This document shows, piece after piece, positions 7,458 to 16,200 of a DNA stretch of 58,488 nucleotides. The number at the start of each line of letters is the position of its first letter. Position 1 is the stretch's first letter. The stretch spans positions 1 through 58,488 of the forward strand of contig CABQHM010000017.1 of assembly GCA_902464015.1 (NCBI GenBank). Reading direction: 5' to 3'. The notes under the pieces were generated by a model that made no database searches, was not told the origin of the DNA, and saw only the letters and a program-made list of their open reading frames with translations. A program made the position numbers and the translations under genes. Origin of the DNA: an uncultured Coriobacteriales bacterium (GTDB taxonomy: Bacteria; Actinomycetota; Coriobacteriia; Coriobacteriales; UMGS124).

Positions 7458-8915
7458 GTGACAAACGACTCCGCACGCGCCCTCCTGCGTCAGCTCCCCC
7501 AGGTGGACGAGATTCTGAACGACCCGCACGTTGCCATGCTTGCCCAGAGCGTGCCGCACAACGTTGCCGCCGACAAGGTCCGCGCCTCCATCGACAGCGT
7601 GCGCGCGGGCATTCTCGCCGGAACGATTGAAAAGGTGGAGCGCGAAGACATCGTTGCCCAGGCGGTGTTGGGGCTGCTCAGCCTGGCCGAACCGTCGCTG
7701 CGCAGGGTCATCAACGCAACGGGCGTCATCATCCACACCAACCTGGGCCGCAGCGCCTTGGCGCCCCAGGCCGTGGAGGCCGTGAACGACGTCATCACCG
7801 GCTATTCCACGCTTGAGTACAACGTGAAGACCATGGCGCGCGGCAGCCGCCACGACCACTGCGAGCGCCTCCTGTGCGCCCTCACCGGCGCCGAAGCTGC
7901 CATGGCTGTGAACAACAACGCCGCCGCCGTGCTCATCGTGCTGGCCGAGTTCGCCGCCGGCAAGAGCGCCGTGGTCAGCCGCGGCGAGCTCGTGGAAATC
8001 GGCGGCTCCTTCCGTATCCCCGACATCATGGAGTACTCCAACGCGCACATGATCGAGGTGGGCGCCACCAACAAGACGCACCTGCGCGACTACGAGCGCG
8101 CCATCACGCCCGACACCGCGATGCTGCTCAAGGTGCACCCCTCCAACTACCGCATGGTGGGCTTCACCGAGACGGTGAGTACCCGTGACCTGGCAGAAGT
8201 CGCCCGCAAGGAGAACGTGCGCCGCGCCGCCGTGGGCGCCGAGCCCCTGCTTGTGTACGAGGACCTGGGCTCGGGCGCCTTCGTGGACCTGTCCTTCCTG
8301 GGTCCCGAGGCCGACCCCACGGTGGCCGAGGCCCTCAAGGGCTGCGGCCTGGTGAGCTTCTCGGGCGACAAGCTGCTCGGCGGCCCGCAGGCCGGCATCA
8401 TCGTGGGCAGCAAGGAGCACATCGACCGCCTGAAGAAGAACCCCCTGGCACGCGCCCTGCGCCTGGACAAGATGACGCTGGCGGCGCTTGAAGCGACGCT
8501 GCGCCTCTACCTCGACCCCGAGCAGGCACGCCGCGACATCCCCACGGTGCGCATGCTCACCGCCACGGCCGCCGAGCTCGATCCGCTGGCCCAGGAGCTG
8601 AGCGGCAACATCGAGGCAACCGCCCAGGGCATCCTGAGCTGCGAGGTCATCGACGAGGTGTCGCGCGCCGGCGGCGGGTCGCTGCCGCTCTACGACATCC
8701 CCACGCGCTGCGTGGCCGTGACGTTCGGCGCCGGCAGCGCCATCGACTGCGAGCGCTACCTGCAGACGAAGCGCCAGGTACCCATCGTCGCTCGCATCAA
8801 GAACGAGAGGCTCCTCGTAGACGTGCGCACCCTCATGGGAGAGTCCGAGGCCGGCGAAGTGGCCGCGGCGCTCGCCGACTACGCGCGCCTGCAGGGCCGC
8901 AAGGAATCGAGGTAG
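7458..8915 (+). CDS. selA: L-seryl-tRNA(Sec) selenium transferase
   Basis: SelA (485 aa, PLP-dependent) converts Ser-tRNA(Sec) to Sec-tRNA(Sec) using selenophosphate. The reading frame extends upstream, but the match to SelA starts at the GTG at 7458 (VTNDSARALLRQLPQVD), with AGAAAGAGA upstream. Signature stretches are RRVINATGVIIHTNLGRS, YNVKTMARGSRH, the VNNNAAAVLIVL segment, VYEDLGSG, and SFSGDKLLGGPQAG, whose lysine is the PLP-binding residue. The length is about that of E. coli SelA. selB starts only 2 bases after its stop, and tRNA-Sec follows selB, so charging, delivery factor and tRNA are arranged in order. Confidence 0.96.
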   Translation: MTNDSARALLRQLPQVDEILNDPHVAMLAQSVPHNVAADKVRASIDSVRAGILAGTIEKVEREDIVAQAVLGLLSLAEPSLRRVINATGVIIHTNLGRSALAPQAVEAVNDVITGYSTLEYNVKTMARGSRHDHCERLLCALTGAEAAMAVNNNAAAVLIVLAEFAAGKSAVVSRGELVEIGGSFRIPDIMEYSNAHMIEVGATNKTHLRDYERAITPDTAMLLKVHPSNYRMVGFTETVSTRDLAEVARKENVRRAAVGAEPLLVYEDLGSGAFVDLSFLGPEADPTVAEALKGCGLVSFSGDKLLGGPQAGIIVGSKEHIDRLKKNPLARALRLDKMTLAALEATLRLYLDPEQARRDIPTVRMLTATAAELDPLAQELSGNIEATAQGILSCEVIDEVSRAGGGSLPLYDIPTRCVAVTFGAGSAIDCERYLQTKRQVPIVARIKNERLLVDVRTLMGESEAGEVAAALADYARLQGRKESR

Positions 8916-8917
8916 CC

Positions 8918-10849
8918 ATGACCAGGCCCAAGACCAACGCCTCGCTCGTGCTCGGCACGGCGGGCCACATCGACCACGGCAAGTCCTCCCTCGTGCGTGC
9001 CCTCACCGGCACCGACCCGGACCGCCTGGAGGAGGAGAAGCGCCGCGGCATCACCATCCAGCTCGGCTTTGCCCAGCTCAAGCTGCCCAGCGGCCGCACG
9101 ATGGGCGTGGTCGACGTGCCCGGCCACGAGCGCTTCGTGCGCCAGATGGTGGCCGGCGCCACCGGCGTCGACGTGGCCCTGCTCGTGGTCGCAGCCGACG
9201 ACGGCATCATGCCCCAGACGGTGGAGCACCTGGCGGTCCTTCGCGTATTGGGCGTGAAGCGCCTGGTTGTCGCTATGACAAAGACCGACCTGGTAGACGA
9301 CGAGTGGGTCGAGTTCATGGCCGGCGAGATCGCCTCGTACATGGAGGGCACGCCCTATGCGGGCTGCGCCATCGTCCCCTGCTCGAGCCGCACCGGCGCG
9401 GGCCTGGACGAGCTGCGCGCCGCCATCGACAAGGCCGCCCAGGGCGTCGGGCGCATCCACGACCACGGCGGCATGCGCATGCCCATCGACCGCGCCTTCA
9501 CCGTGCGCGGCTTCGGCACCGTGGTGACGGGCACGCTGTGGTCGGGCTCGGTCGTGGCCGGCGACGACCTCGAGCTGCTCCCCTCCCGCACCCGCTCGCG
9601 CGTGCGCTCGGTGCAGATGCACGGCGAGAGCGTGGAGCAGGCGGCCGCCGGCAACCGCGTGGCCGTGTGCCTGGCCGACGTCGCACTCGAAGACGTGCGC
9701 CCCGGAGACTTCCTCGCCACGCCGGGCACGGTGCAGGTCTCGAACCGCTTCGACGCACGCTTTGACTACCTCGATCCCTTCTCCTGCGGCGCGGTGCTCG
9801 AAAGCGGCGCGCGCGTGCGCGTGGCCCACGGCACCCGCGAGGTGGAGGGACGCGTCCTGAGCCTCGAGGGCGCCTCTGAGTTCAAGCCCGGCAGCTCCAA
9901 CCTTGTGCAGGTTCGCCTCGACGAGGACCTGCCGCTTACCTACGGCGACCGCTTCATCGTGCGCACGCTCTCCCCTGCCCGCGTCGTCGGCGGCGGCGGC
10001 GTGCTGAGCGCCCACCCCAAGCGCCGCTCGACCCTCAACGAGGCCGACGAGAAGGAAGTCCGCGCCCTCGACAGCGGCGACGTGGCGGCCGCCGTGGAGG
10101 CTTACGCGCGCTCAAGCGGTAGGCCGGTGAACGCCGGCGAGGTCGCCGAGGGACTCGGTGTGCCCCGCGAGCTCGTGAGCGCTCCCTTCAACGCGGTCGC
10201 CGCAGCCCGCGACGTCATGACCATGGGAGACGCGAACAACCCCGCCATCGCGACGAAGCAGAGCGTGCAGCGCCTGGGCGGGGCGATTGAGAAGGCCCTG
10301 CTCGCCTTCCATGCAGCCAACCCCAACGAGTCCGGCATCGACAAGGCCGCGCTGCGTGCCAAGGTGTGCCCCGAGAGCAGCCAGGCATGCTTCGACGTGC
10401 TTGTGGGCATGTGCCCCAACGCCGTGGCCGCCCAGGGCAAGGTTGCCCACAAGACGGCCGGAGCCGGCGCTCAGATGCGCCTGCAGGCAGCCCAGGACGC
10501 CCTGCTCGCCGTGTACCAGGCGGCGGGCATCTGGCCGGCAGGCGCGCAGGACTCCATCGCCTCGGCCGAGCTCGACGCCAAAACAGGTCAAAAGGCCCTG
10601 GGCGAGCTGGAACGCGCCGGCAAAATCGCGCGCTACGCCCCCGACTCCTACATGGAAGCCGCTGCCCTGGAGAGCCTGAAACAGGCCACGCGCGCTTGGC
10701 TGGAGGCCCACGGCACCGCCACTGCCGCCGAGCTCAAGGAGGCCATGGGCACCACGCGCAAGTACGCCATGCCCCTGCTGGAATACTTCGACCAGTGCGG
10801 CCTCACGAGGCGCGATGGGGATGTACGAACCTTGTGCAGCCAGAAGTAG
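8918..10849 (+). CDS. selB: Selenocysteine-specific translation elongation factor SelB
   Basis: SelB (643 aa) is the GTPase that carries Sec-tRNA(Sec) to the ribosome and binds the SECIS hairpin through its C-terminal winged helices. Domain I shows the G1 motif GTAGHIDHGKSS, the effector region RRGITIQLGF, G3 DVPGHERF and G4 TKTD. Domains II-III follow (AFTVRGFGTVVTGTLWSG). The C-terminal ~230 residues resemble SelB winged-helix repeats, ending near KEAMGTTRKYAMPLLEYFDQ, the conserved end of the last wing. It starts 2 bases after selA and so depends on selA translation. tRNA-Sec begins 71 bases downstream. Its only visible client in this window is fdhA. Confidence 0.96.
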   Translation: MTRPKTNASLVLGTAGHIDHGKSSLVRALTGTDPDRLEEEKRRGITIQLGFAQLKLPSGRTMGVVDVPGHERFVRQMVAGATGVDVALLVVAADDGIMPQTVEHLAVLRVLGVKRLVVAMTKTDLVDDEWVEFMAGEIASYMEGTPYAGCAIVPCSSRTGAGLDELRAAIDKAAQGVGRIHDHGGMRMPIDRAFTVRGFGTVVTGTLWSGSVVAGDDLELLPSRTRSRVRSVQMHGESVEQAAAGNRVAVCLADVALEDVRPGDFLATPGTVQVSNRFDARFDYLDPFSCGAVLESGARVRVAHGTREVEGRVLSLEGASEFKPGSSNLVQVRLDEDLPLTYGDRFIVRTLSPARVVGGGGVLSAHPKRRSTLNEADEKEVRALDSGDVAAAVEAYARSSGRPVNAGEVAEGLGVPRELVSAPFNAVAAARDVMTMGDANNPAIATKQSVQRLGGAIEKALLAFHAANPNESGIDKAALRAKVCPESSQACFDVLVGMCPNAVAAQGKVAHKTAGAGAQMRLQAAQDALLAVYQAAGIWPAGAQDSIASAELDAKTGQKALGELERAGKIARYAPDSYMEAAALESLKQATRAWLEAHGTATAAELKEAMGTTRKYAMPLLEYFDQCGLTRRDGDVRTLCSQK

Positions 10850-10885
10850 GAATCAGTTTCTCGTACTTGAGCAGGTATTTTTCTG

Positions 10886-10891
10886 TATACT
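10886..10891 (+). promoter_or_regulatory. Likely -10 element for tRNA-Sec
   Basis: TATACT lies 29 bases before the first base of tRNA-Sec, at the edge of a short AT-rich patch between selB and the tRNA. I could not pick a convincing -35 at 16-18 bp spacing, so this is only a partial promoter call. Read-through from selB is also possible. Confidence 0.4.
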
Positions 10892-10920
10892 GGCTAGGCT
10901 ACATTACTTGGTGAGCATAT

Positions 10921-11017
10921 GGAGATGGATGAGGCCTGGTGGTCTCCGCGGTCTTCAAAACCGTTGCGGGGCGCGCAGAACGTCTCGGGTGTGTTCGATT
11001 CACATGCATCTCCGCCA
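10921..11017 (+). tRNA. selC: tRNA-Sec (anticodon TCA)
   Basis: This 97-nt RNA has the bacterial tRNA-Sec hallmarks. An acceptor arm GGAGATG pairs with CATCTCC, with an eighth position that could extend it. The D stem is 6 bp (GAGGCC/GGTCTC, one G-T) with a 4-base loop. The anticodon loop is CTTCAAA with TCA at 10955-10957. A long variable arm pairs GGGGCG with CGTCTC (10968-10973/10981-10986), and a TTCGATT T-loop follows. Discriminator G and CCA are encoded. The overall pattern closely follows E. coli selC. It reads UGA and is the adaptor for codon 206 of fdhA. A terminator follows 13 bases downstream. Confidence 0.97.
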
Positions 11018-11030
11018 GAAAACACAGCAA

Positions 11031-11066
11031 GGCCTCCCGAACCGCAGGGTTCGGGAGGCCTTTTTT
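11031..11066 (+). terminator. Terminator of the selA-selB-selC unit
   Basis: A perfect 13-bp stem (GGCCTCCCGAACC with its complement) with a GCAG loop, followed by TTTTTTCTTG. It lies directly after tRNA-Sec. The structure could also stop minus-strand transcripts arriving from the glycosyltransferase side. Confidence 0.9.
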
Positions 11067-11094
11067 CTTGCAAATAATCTGGCGGCACCGACGC

Positions 11095-11187
11095 TTACAC
11101 GGAACGAGCATCCTTTTCGGGCGTGAGCGACCACTCGTAGCCGGCCACAATCGCCCCGTGGGGGCAAGACGCGCGACATGCCCCAAC
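11095..11187 (-). pseudogene. Remnant of a 4Fe-4S ferredoxin-like gene (last ~30 codons)
   Basis: On the minus strand, directly after the TAG stop of the glycosyltransferase and in the same frame, 30 codons read VGACRASCPHGAIVAGYEWS, then LTPEKDARSV and a TAA stop. GACRASCPHGAI is the second half of a ferredoxin cluster motif (the CxxxCP end of CxxCxxCxxxCP); the first two cysteines are absent. I infer the tail of a ferredoxin-type gene whose front was replaced when the glycosyltransferase came to lie here. A chance match or stop-codon read-through giving an extended protein is less likely but not excluded. Confidence 0.5.
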
Positions 11188-12411
11188 CTAACGATTGTAT
11201 GCGACAACGCCGCTGAGGTCATCCACAAGACGTGTGGCCAGGCTGTCCCAGGACAGACTGCTGGGGTCGCACGCGCGGGCAGGCTCGGCGAGAGACGCCA
11301 CGAGCTCATCGGCCAGGCGCTGCTCGAAGGCGGGCAGGTCAGCCTCCACGGGCACGTCGACCTCCTCCATGCGAGGAAGCTCCACGTAGCGCACGGGAGC
11401 GCCGGGCAGATTCTCGCCCAGCCAGGGGCGCACGCCGGGAAGGTCGCTCACCACGACCTTGCACCCGCATGCCATGGCCTCCACCACCACAAGGGGCAGG
11501 CCCTCGTAGAAGCTCGGCAGCACGAACACGTCGCACGAGCGGTAGTACGAGGCGAGCTCGGAGGGGCTCACCTTCCCCAGGAAGACGACCTTGTGGCCGC
11601 TGGCCGCCGCAAGCACCTCGATGGCGGCATACTCCTGGGCGTCTCCCGCGCCTCCTGCCAGGTAGATCTCCGCATCTGCCAGCTCGGGTGGCAACAAAGA
11701 AAGCGCGCGCATGAGGCTTGCCACACCCTTGGCGTAGGCAATCTTGCCAGCATAGAGGATGCGGGGCGGACGACCCTCGCCCATGGGCAGGGCGCAGGCG
11801 CCTTCGCGGCAAAAGACCCCGGTGTCGTAGCCCGTGCCAAGCACATGCACACGCTCGCGGGGCATGCCGTAGATGTCCGCGATTGTGGCACGCATGCCCT
11901 CGTGCAGGCCGAACACGAGGTCGAGCCCCTGGATGCCAGCGACGATGCGGTCGCGCTCAAGGGCGTGCTGGCGCATTTGGCGCAGGTCGCTCGAATGGCT
12001 GAGCGCGGCCACCGCGAGATTGGGAAACAGCTCGCGCGCCCAGGATGTGAGCAGATAGAGGTGGTGGCAGAAAATCACGTCGGGCCTAAGGGCGCAAACG
12101 GCCTCGCGCAGGCGGCGCTCGAACGCCGCGCGGAACCGCGCCACCATCTCGGGCGTCATGTCACGGTAGCGCGTGGCGCGATAGGGCATGACGTCGCTCA
12201 TGCCCACCACGGGAAACGGCAGCTCAGCGCTCTCAAACCGCACCGGGTACACGGCGACGCCCTCGGGCAGCGCCGGCACGTCGTCGGGCCCGATGCCGCA
12301 CACAACCGCCTGCTCGCACCCCAGGCGCGCGCAGGCCGCCACCACCTGGGTGAGGTACACGCCGCTTCCGGTGGAATCGGGCTTCTGGGCACTCACGTGC
12401 AAAATGCGCAT
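11188..12411 (-). CDS. Glycosyltransferase family 4 protein
   Basis: This 407-aa cytosolic GT-B enzyme should transfer a sugar from a nucleotide-sugar donor; donor and acceptor are unknown. The N-terminus MRILHVSAQKPDSTGSGVYL is the usual first strand and glycine-rich turn. The C-terminal domain shows ILYAGKIAYAKGVASLMRAL, FLGKVSPSELASYYRSCDVF and PSFYEGLPLVVVEAMACG, with the E-x7-E donor-binding pattern of GT4. It is 24 bases downstream of nfo on the same strand and may be co-transcribed. The protein ends abruptly after VVAYNR at a TAG, and the following codons encode a ferredoxin-like tail. Confidence 0.88.
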   Translation of the reverse strand: MRILHVSAQKPDSTGSGVYLTQVVAACARLGCEQAVVCGIGPDDVPALPEGVAVYPVRFESAELPFPVVGMSDVMPYRATRYRDMTPEMVARFRAAFERRLREAVCALRPDVIFCHHLYLLTSWARELFPNLAVAALSHSSDLRQMRQHALERDRIVAGIQGLDLVFGLHEGMRATIADIYGMPRERVHVLGTGYDTGVFCREGACALPMGEGRPPRILYAGKIAYAKGVASLMRALSLLPPELADAEIYLAGGAGDAQEYAAIEVLAAASGHKVVFLGKVSPSELASYYRSCDVFVLPSFYEGLPLVVVEAMACGCKVVVSDLPGVRPWLGENLPGAPVRYVELPRMEEVDVPVEADLPAFEQRLADELVASLAEPARACDPSSLSWDSLATRLVDDLSGVVAYNR

Positions 12412-12435
12412 GGGGTCTCCTTATCGAAGGCGGAG

Positions 12436-13257
12436 TTACCGCAGGCGGGCGATCTCCTCGGCATAGCCGGCCAGCGTGTCGTGGGGCGTCTCGAGGAAGA
12501 AGGGCAGGTCGCACAGGGCAGGATGGCGCGTCACCGCATAGAGCGCCTCGAAGCCGATGTGGCCCTGCCCTATCGCATCGTGGCGGTCCTTGTGCGCGCC
12601 GAGCGGGTTCATCGAGTCGTTGAGGTGGATGGCACGCAAACGGCCCAGGCCCACCACGCGGTCGAACTCGTCGAGCACGCCGTCGAGGTCATGCGCGATG
12701 TCGTAGCCGGCGTCCCACACATGGCAGGTGTCCAGGCACACGCCGAGATGCTCGGAGAGCTCCACGCGGTCGATGATGGCACGCAGCTCCTCAAAGGTGC
12801 GGCCCACCTCGGTCCCCTTGCCGGCCATGGTCTCAAGCAGCACCGTCGTGGTCTGCTCGGGGGCGAGAACCTCGTTGAGCACGCTCGCGATCTTCTCGAT
12901 GCCCACCTGCGCACCCTGGCCCACGTGGCTGCCGGGATGGAAGTTGTACATCTGGTGCGGCGTGGCCTCCATGCGCACGAGGTCGTCGGCGAAGGTCGCG
13001 CGGGCGAACTCCTGCACCTCGGGCTTTGCCGCCGCCGCGTTGAGCGTATAGGGGGCATGCGCGAGGATGGTCGTGATGCCATGCTCGGCGCAGTAGGCAT
13101 GAAACGCCTCCACGTCGGCTGGGTTGATGTCCTTGGCCTTGCCGCCGCGAGGGTTGCGCGTGAAGAACTGGAACGTGTTGGCGTCGATGGAGACGGCATC
13201 GCATGCCATGGCGAGATAGCCCTTCGAGGCGGACAGATGGCAACCAATAGTGAGCAT
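12436..13257 (-). CDS. nfo: Deoxyribonuclease IV (endonuclease IV), AP endonuclease
   Basis: Nfo (273 aa) cuts DNA at abasic sites in base excision repair. It is a TIM-barrel enzyme with three metal ions. The start is the ATG at 13257 with GAAAGG upstream, and the family-typical opening is GCHLSASKGY. Metal-binding stretches are in order: ILAHAPYTLN, NFHPGSHVG, LLETMAGKGTEVG, VCLDTCHVWDAGYD, HLNDSMNPLGAHKDRHD and FFLETP. The length is normal. It is followed by a GT4 gene, a pairing without an obvious functional reason. Confidence 0.95.
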   Translation of the reverse strand: MLTIGCHLSASKGYLAMACDAVSIDANTFQFFTRNPRGGKAKDINPADVEAFHAYCAEHGITTILAHAPYTLNAAAAKPEVQEFARATFADDLVRMEATPHQMYNFHPGSHVGQGAQVGIEKIASVLNEVLAPEQTTTVLLETMAGKGTEVGRTFEELRAIIDRVELSEHLGVCLDTCHVWDAGYDIAHDLDGVLDEFDRVVGLGRLRAIHLNDSMNPLGAHKDRHDAIGQGHIGFEALYAVTRHPALCDLPFFLETPHDTLAGYAEEIARLR

Positions 13258-13317
13258 GAGAAGCCTTTCGCAGGTAGAGCGGGTAAAGCAAGCACGCGCG
13301 AGAGTGCGGGCGCCCAG

Positions 13318-13409
13318 GCGACCATCGAAGGGCGCGGCAAGCCATCGCCGCGCATGACACACGCGGAGTCCGCCCCCACCAGGAGACGGGCCCCGCAGTC
13401 GATGGTCGC
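13318..13409. repeat. Inverted repeat between nfo and the M18 peptidase gene
   Basis: Perfect 11-base arms GCGACCATCGA (13318-13328) and TCGATGGTCGC (13399-13409), separated by about 70 G+C-rich bases with further short inner pairings. No T tract is present. The right arm ends 7 bases before the peptidase stop codon. Role unknown; it may be a structured 3' end of the peptidase mRNA. Confidence 0.45.
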
Positions 13410-13415
13410 TGGGTG

Positions 13416-14831
13416 TTACTCAGCAGCCAGGAACGCCTTGTAGCCGCGATAGGCCTCGTACACGTCGGCCTTGCTCACGACCTCCCAGGGCGCGTGCATA
13501 GAAAGCACCGGCACGCCGCAGTCGATGACCTGCATGCCGTACTCCGCCAGGATGTAGGCGATGGTGCCGCCGCCGCCGATGTCGACCTTGCCCAGCTCAG
13601 CCGTCTGGAAGAAGACGCCGCCCTCGTTCATGATGCGGCGAATGCGCGCCACGTACTCGGCGTTGGCGTCGTTGGAGCCCGACTTGCCGCGCGAGCCAGT
13701 GAACTTGTTGAACGTGAGGCCATGGCCCAGGTAGCAGGCATTCTTGGACTCAAAGACGCTCGCAAAGCTCGGGTCGAAGGCGGCGGACACGTCGCTGGAG
13801 AGCATCCAGGACCTGGCCAGGCAGCGGCGCAGCGGCAGGTCGCCGGGCTCGCCTGCCAAAGCGAGGACCTCGGCCATGGCGTTCTCGAAGAAACGGCTTG
13901 TCATGCCCGTGGCACCCACCGAGCCAATCTCCTCCTTGTCCACGAGCAGGGTGACGGAGGTGCGGGCGAGGGTGTCGGTGTCGAGCTGGGCCAGCAGGCT
14001 CGGATAGGCGCACACGCGGTCGTCGTGGCCATAGCCGGCGATCAGGGAGCGGTCCAGGCCGCAGTCGCGCGCACGGCCCGCGGGAACGATCTCGAGCTCG
14101 GCAGAAACCAGGTCCTCCTCCTCGATGCCGTACTTGTCGGCCAGGATGGCCAGGACGTTCTTGGCCACGGGGTCCTTGGGTTCCTCGGCCTTCTCAGCGC
14201 CCTCGCCCTCGGCGGCCTTCACCACGAGCGGGCGGTTGCCCACGATGACGTCGAGCATCTCGCCCTCGATGACCTCGGAGGCCTTCTTGGCCATCTGGTC
14301 CTGGCCCAGGTGGGGCAGTAGGTCGGAGATGTAGAGCACGGGGTCGGAAGGATCCTCGCCCACGCAGACCTCGACGTTGGTGCCGTTCTGCAGCGACACC
14401 ACACCGTGCAGGGCCAGCGGCATGGCGACCCACTGGTACTTCTTGATGCCGCCGTAATAGTGTGTGTCGAGGCGGGCGATCTCGTTGGTCTCGTCGAGCG
14501 GGTTCTGCTTCACGTCGAGGCGCGGCGAGTCGATGTGGGCGCCCAGAATGTTGAGGCCCTCCTGGAGCGGCTTGGCGCCGAGATGCACAAGCAGCAGCGT
14601 CTTGCCATAGGCGGTCGTGTACACCTTGTCGCCGGCGGCGAGCTTCTTGCCCTGGGCGATGCAGTCCTCAAGCGGCAGGTAGCCGGCGGCTTCGGCAAGC
14701 TTCACGGCCGCGGCGCAGCACTCGCGCTCGGTCTTGTTCTCGGAGATGAAGTCGGTATAGCGGGCGCACAGACCGTCAAGCTCGGCGAGCTGGGAGTCGG
14801 TGTAGCCCTTCCACGCGTTGGGGCGTTCCAT
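13416..14831 (-). CDS. M18 family aminopeptidase
   Basis: This 471-aa cytosolic zinc aminopeptidase removes N-terminal residues from peptides. The pattern is that of family M18: ILGAHIDSPRLDVKQNP (first zinc His and Asp), LLVDKEEIGSVGATGM (catalytic and bridging acidic residues), SSDVSAAFDP, and VLSMHAPWEVVSKAD near the C-terminus with the last zinc His. The length suits the bacterial M18 group. The start ATG at 14831 has AAAGGA about 12 bases upstream. It is monocistronic in appearance, lying between ackA and nfo on the same strand. Confidence 0.93.
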   Translation of the reverse strand: MERPNAWKGYTDSQLAELDGLCARYTDFISENKTERECCAAAVKLAEAAGYLPLEDCIAQGKKLAAGDKVYTTAYGKTLLLVHLGAKPLQEGLNILGAHIDSPRLDVKQNPLDETNEIARLDTHYYGGIKKYQWVAMPLALHGVVSLQNGTNVEVCVGEDPSDPVLYISDLLPHLGQDQMAKKASEVIEGEMLDVIVGNRPLVVKAAEGEGAEKAEEPKDPVAKNVLAILADKYGIEEEDLVSAELEIVPAGRARDCGLDRSLIAGYGHDDRVCAYPSLLAQLDTDTLARTSVTLLVDKEEIGSVGATGMTSRFFENAMAEVLALAGEPGDLPLRRCLARSWMLSSDVSAAFDPSFASVFESKNACYLGHGLTFNKFTGSRGKSGSNDANAEYVARIRRIMNEGGVFFQTAELGKVDIGGGGTIAYILAEYGMQVIDCGVPVLSMHAPWEVVSKADVYEAYRGYKAFLAAE

Positions 14832-14949
14832 AGAAGACGGGTCCTTTCGTCGTGATTATGGGATAACACAAGCAAGCATACACCCGCAGGCGCATGGGGG
14901 CAGCGCAAGCCTGCGCAAGTTCGCGCAGGTCACGCAGGTCACGCAGCCT

Positions 14950-16200
14950 TTAGTTCGCCCAGGGGTCGGAGATGTCCACGCCGGCGGCAATGAGGGCCGC
15001 GTCGCGGGCAATCTCCGCCTCCTCGTTGGTGGGAATGACGAGCACTTCCACGGTGGAAGAGTCGGTGGAGATGCGACGGTCCACCTTCTCGGCCACCATG
15101 TTGCGCTCCTCGTCGATTTGGATGCCGAAAGGCTCCAAGCCTCGGAAGATGAGGCGGCGCGCATAGGGGTCGTTCTCACCCACGCCGGCCGTGCACACGA
15201 TGACGTCGACGCCCGCCAGCTCGAAGAAGTACGAGCCGATGGTGCGGCGGATGGAGGTGAGGAAGATGTCGTAGGCAAGCTCGGCCTGCTCGTCGCCGTA
15301 CTTGATGACCTCTTTGAGCTCGCGCAGGTCGCCCGACACACCCGACACGCCCAGGATGCCGCTCTCGCGGTTGAGCATCTGGTCCATCTGGGCAGGCGTG
15401 AGGTTTTCCTTCTCCATGATGGCCGTGATGATGGCCGGGTCCACCGAACCGGAGCGCGTGCCCATGATGATGCCGTCGAGCGGGGTGTACCCCATGGAGG
15501 TGTCCATGCTGATGCCGTGGTCGATGGCGCAGATGGAGGCGCCCGCACCCAGGTGGCAGGTCACCATCTTGAGGTCACGCACGCTCTTGCCCAGGAACTT
15601 CGCCGCACGCCTCGACACGTACTTGTGCGAGATGCCATGGAAACCGAAGCGACGAATGCCCTGCTCAGAGTAGTAGCGGTACGGGATGGGATACACGTAG
15701 TTGCGCGCGGGGATGGTCTGGTGGAAGGCCGTGTCGAACGAGGCGACCTCCAGCGCGTCGCCGAAAATCTCGCGACAGCGGTCAACGACAAGCAGCGCGC
15801 TGGGATTGTGCAGCGGAGCCAGGTGCGAGTAACGCTGCACGCACTCGATCACATGCTGATCCACCGGCATCGAGCAGCCGAACTCGGCCCCGGCATGCGC
15901 CACGCGGTGGCCGACGGCATCGACCTGCGACAGGCTCGCCAAGACGCGGCCCGGGCCCGCAATGCGATCGAGCACGATTTCGAGGGCGTCCACGCAGCTT
16001 GCGGCACGCACAAGCTCCGTGGTCTGCTCACTGCCGGCGCCCTCGTGCATGACAAGGCGGGCGCTCTCGCTGCCCACGCGCTCCACAAGCCCGCCCGCAA
16101 GCTCGTCGGGAGTGACTTCCTCCCAATCGGCCCCTTCAGGATAGGAGAACAGCTTGAACTTGAGTGAGCTCGACCCTGCGTTAAAGACCAATACGTTCAT
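14950..16200 (-). CDS. ackA: Acetate kinase
   Basis: AckA (416 aa) interconverts acetyl phosphate + ADP and acetate + ATP, the substrate-level phosphorylation step of fermentation. It opens with MNVLVFNAGSSSLKFKLF. Other family stretches are SFDTAFHQTIP, GTSHK-like GISHKYVSRRAA, CHLGAGASICAI, DTSMGYTPLDG and the C-terminal TAGVGENDPYARR. pta is not visible in the window. Its first 20 bases overlap the 3' end of a receiver-domain gene, so translation of the two is likely coupled. The pairing is notable because acetyl phosphate is a known phosphodonor for receiver domains. Confidence 0.96.
   Translation of the reverse strand: MNVLVFNAGSSSLKFKLFSYPEGADWEEVTPDELAGGLVERVGSESARLVMHEGAGSEQTTELVRAASCVDALEIVLDRIAGPGRVLASLSQVDAVGHRVAHAGAEFGCSMPVDQHVIECVQRYSHLAPLHNPSALLVVDRCREIFGDALEVASFDTAFHQTIPARNYVYPIPYRYYSEQGIRRFGFHGISHKYVSRRAAKFLGKSVRDLKMVTCHLGAGASICAIDHGISMDTSMGYTPLDGIIMGTRSGSVDPAIITAIMEKENLTPAQMDQMLNRESGILGVSGVSGDLRELKEVIKYGDEQAELAYDIFLTSIRRTIGSYFFELAGVDVIVCTAGVGENDPYARRLIFRGLEPFGIQIDEERNMVAEKVDRRISTDSSTVEVLVIPTNEEAEIARDAALIAAGVDISDPWAN

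Noticed and set aside
10939..13443. 834-residue plus-strand open frame
   Set aside because: It lies antisense to the glycosyltransferase and nfo genes and has a His/Ala/Gly/Arg-rich composition typical of antisense frames in high-G+C DNA. The minus-strand proteins carry full family motifs.
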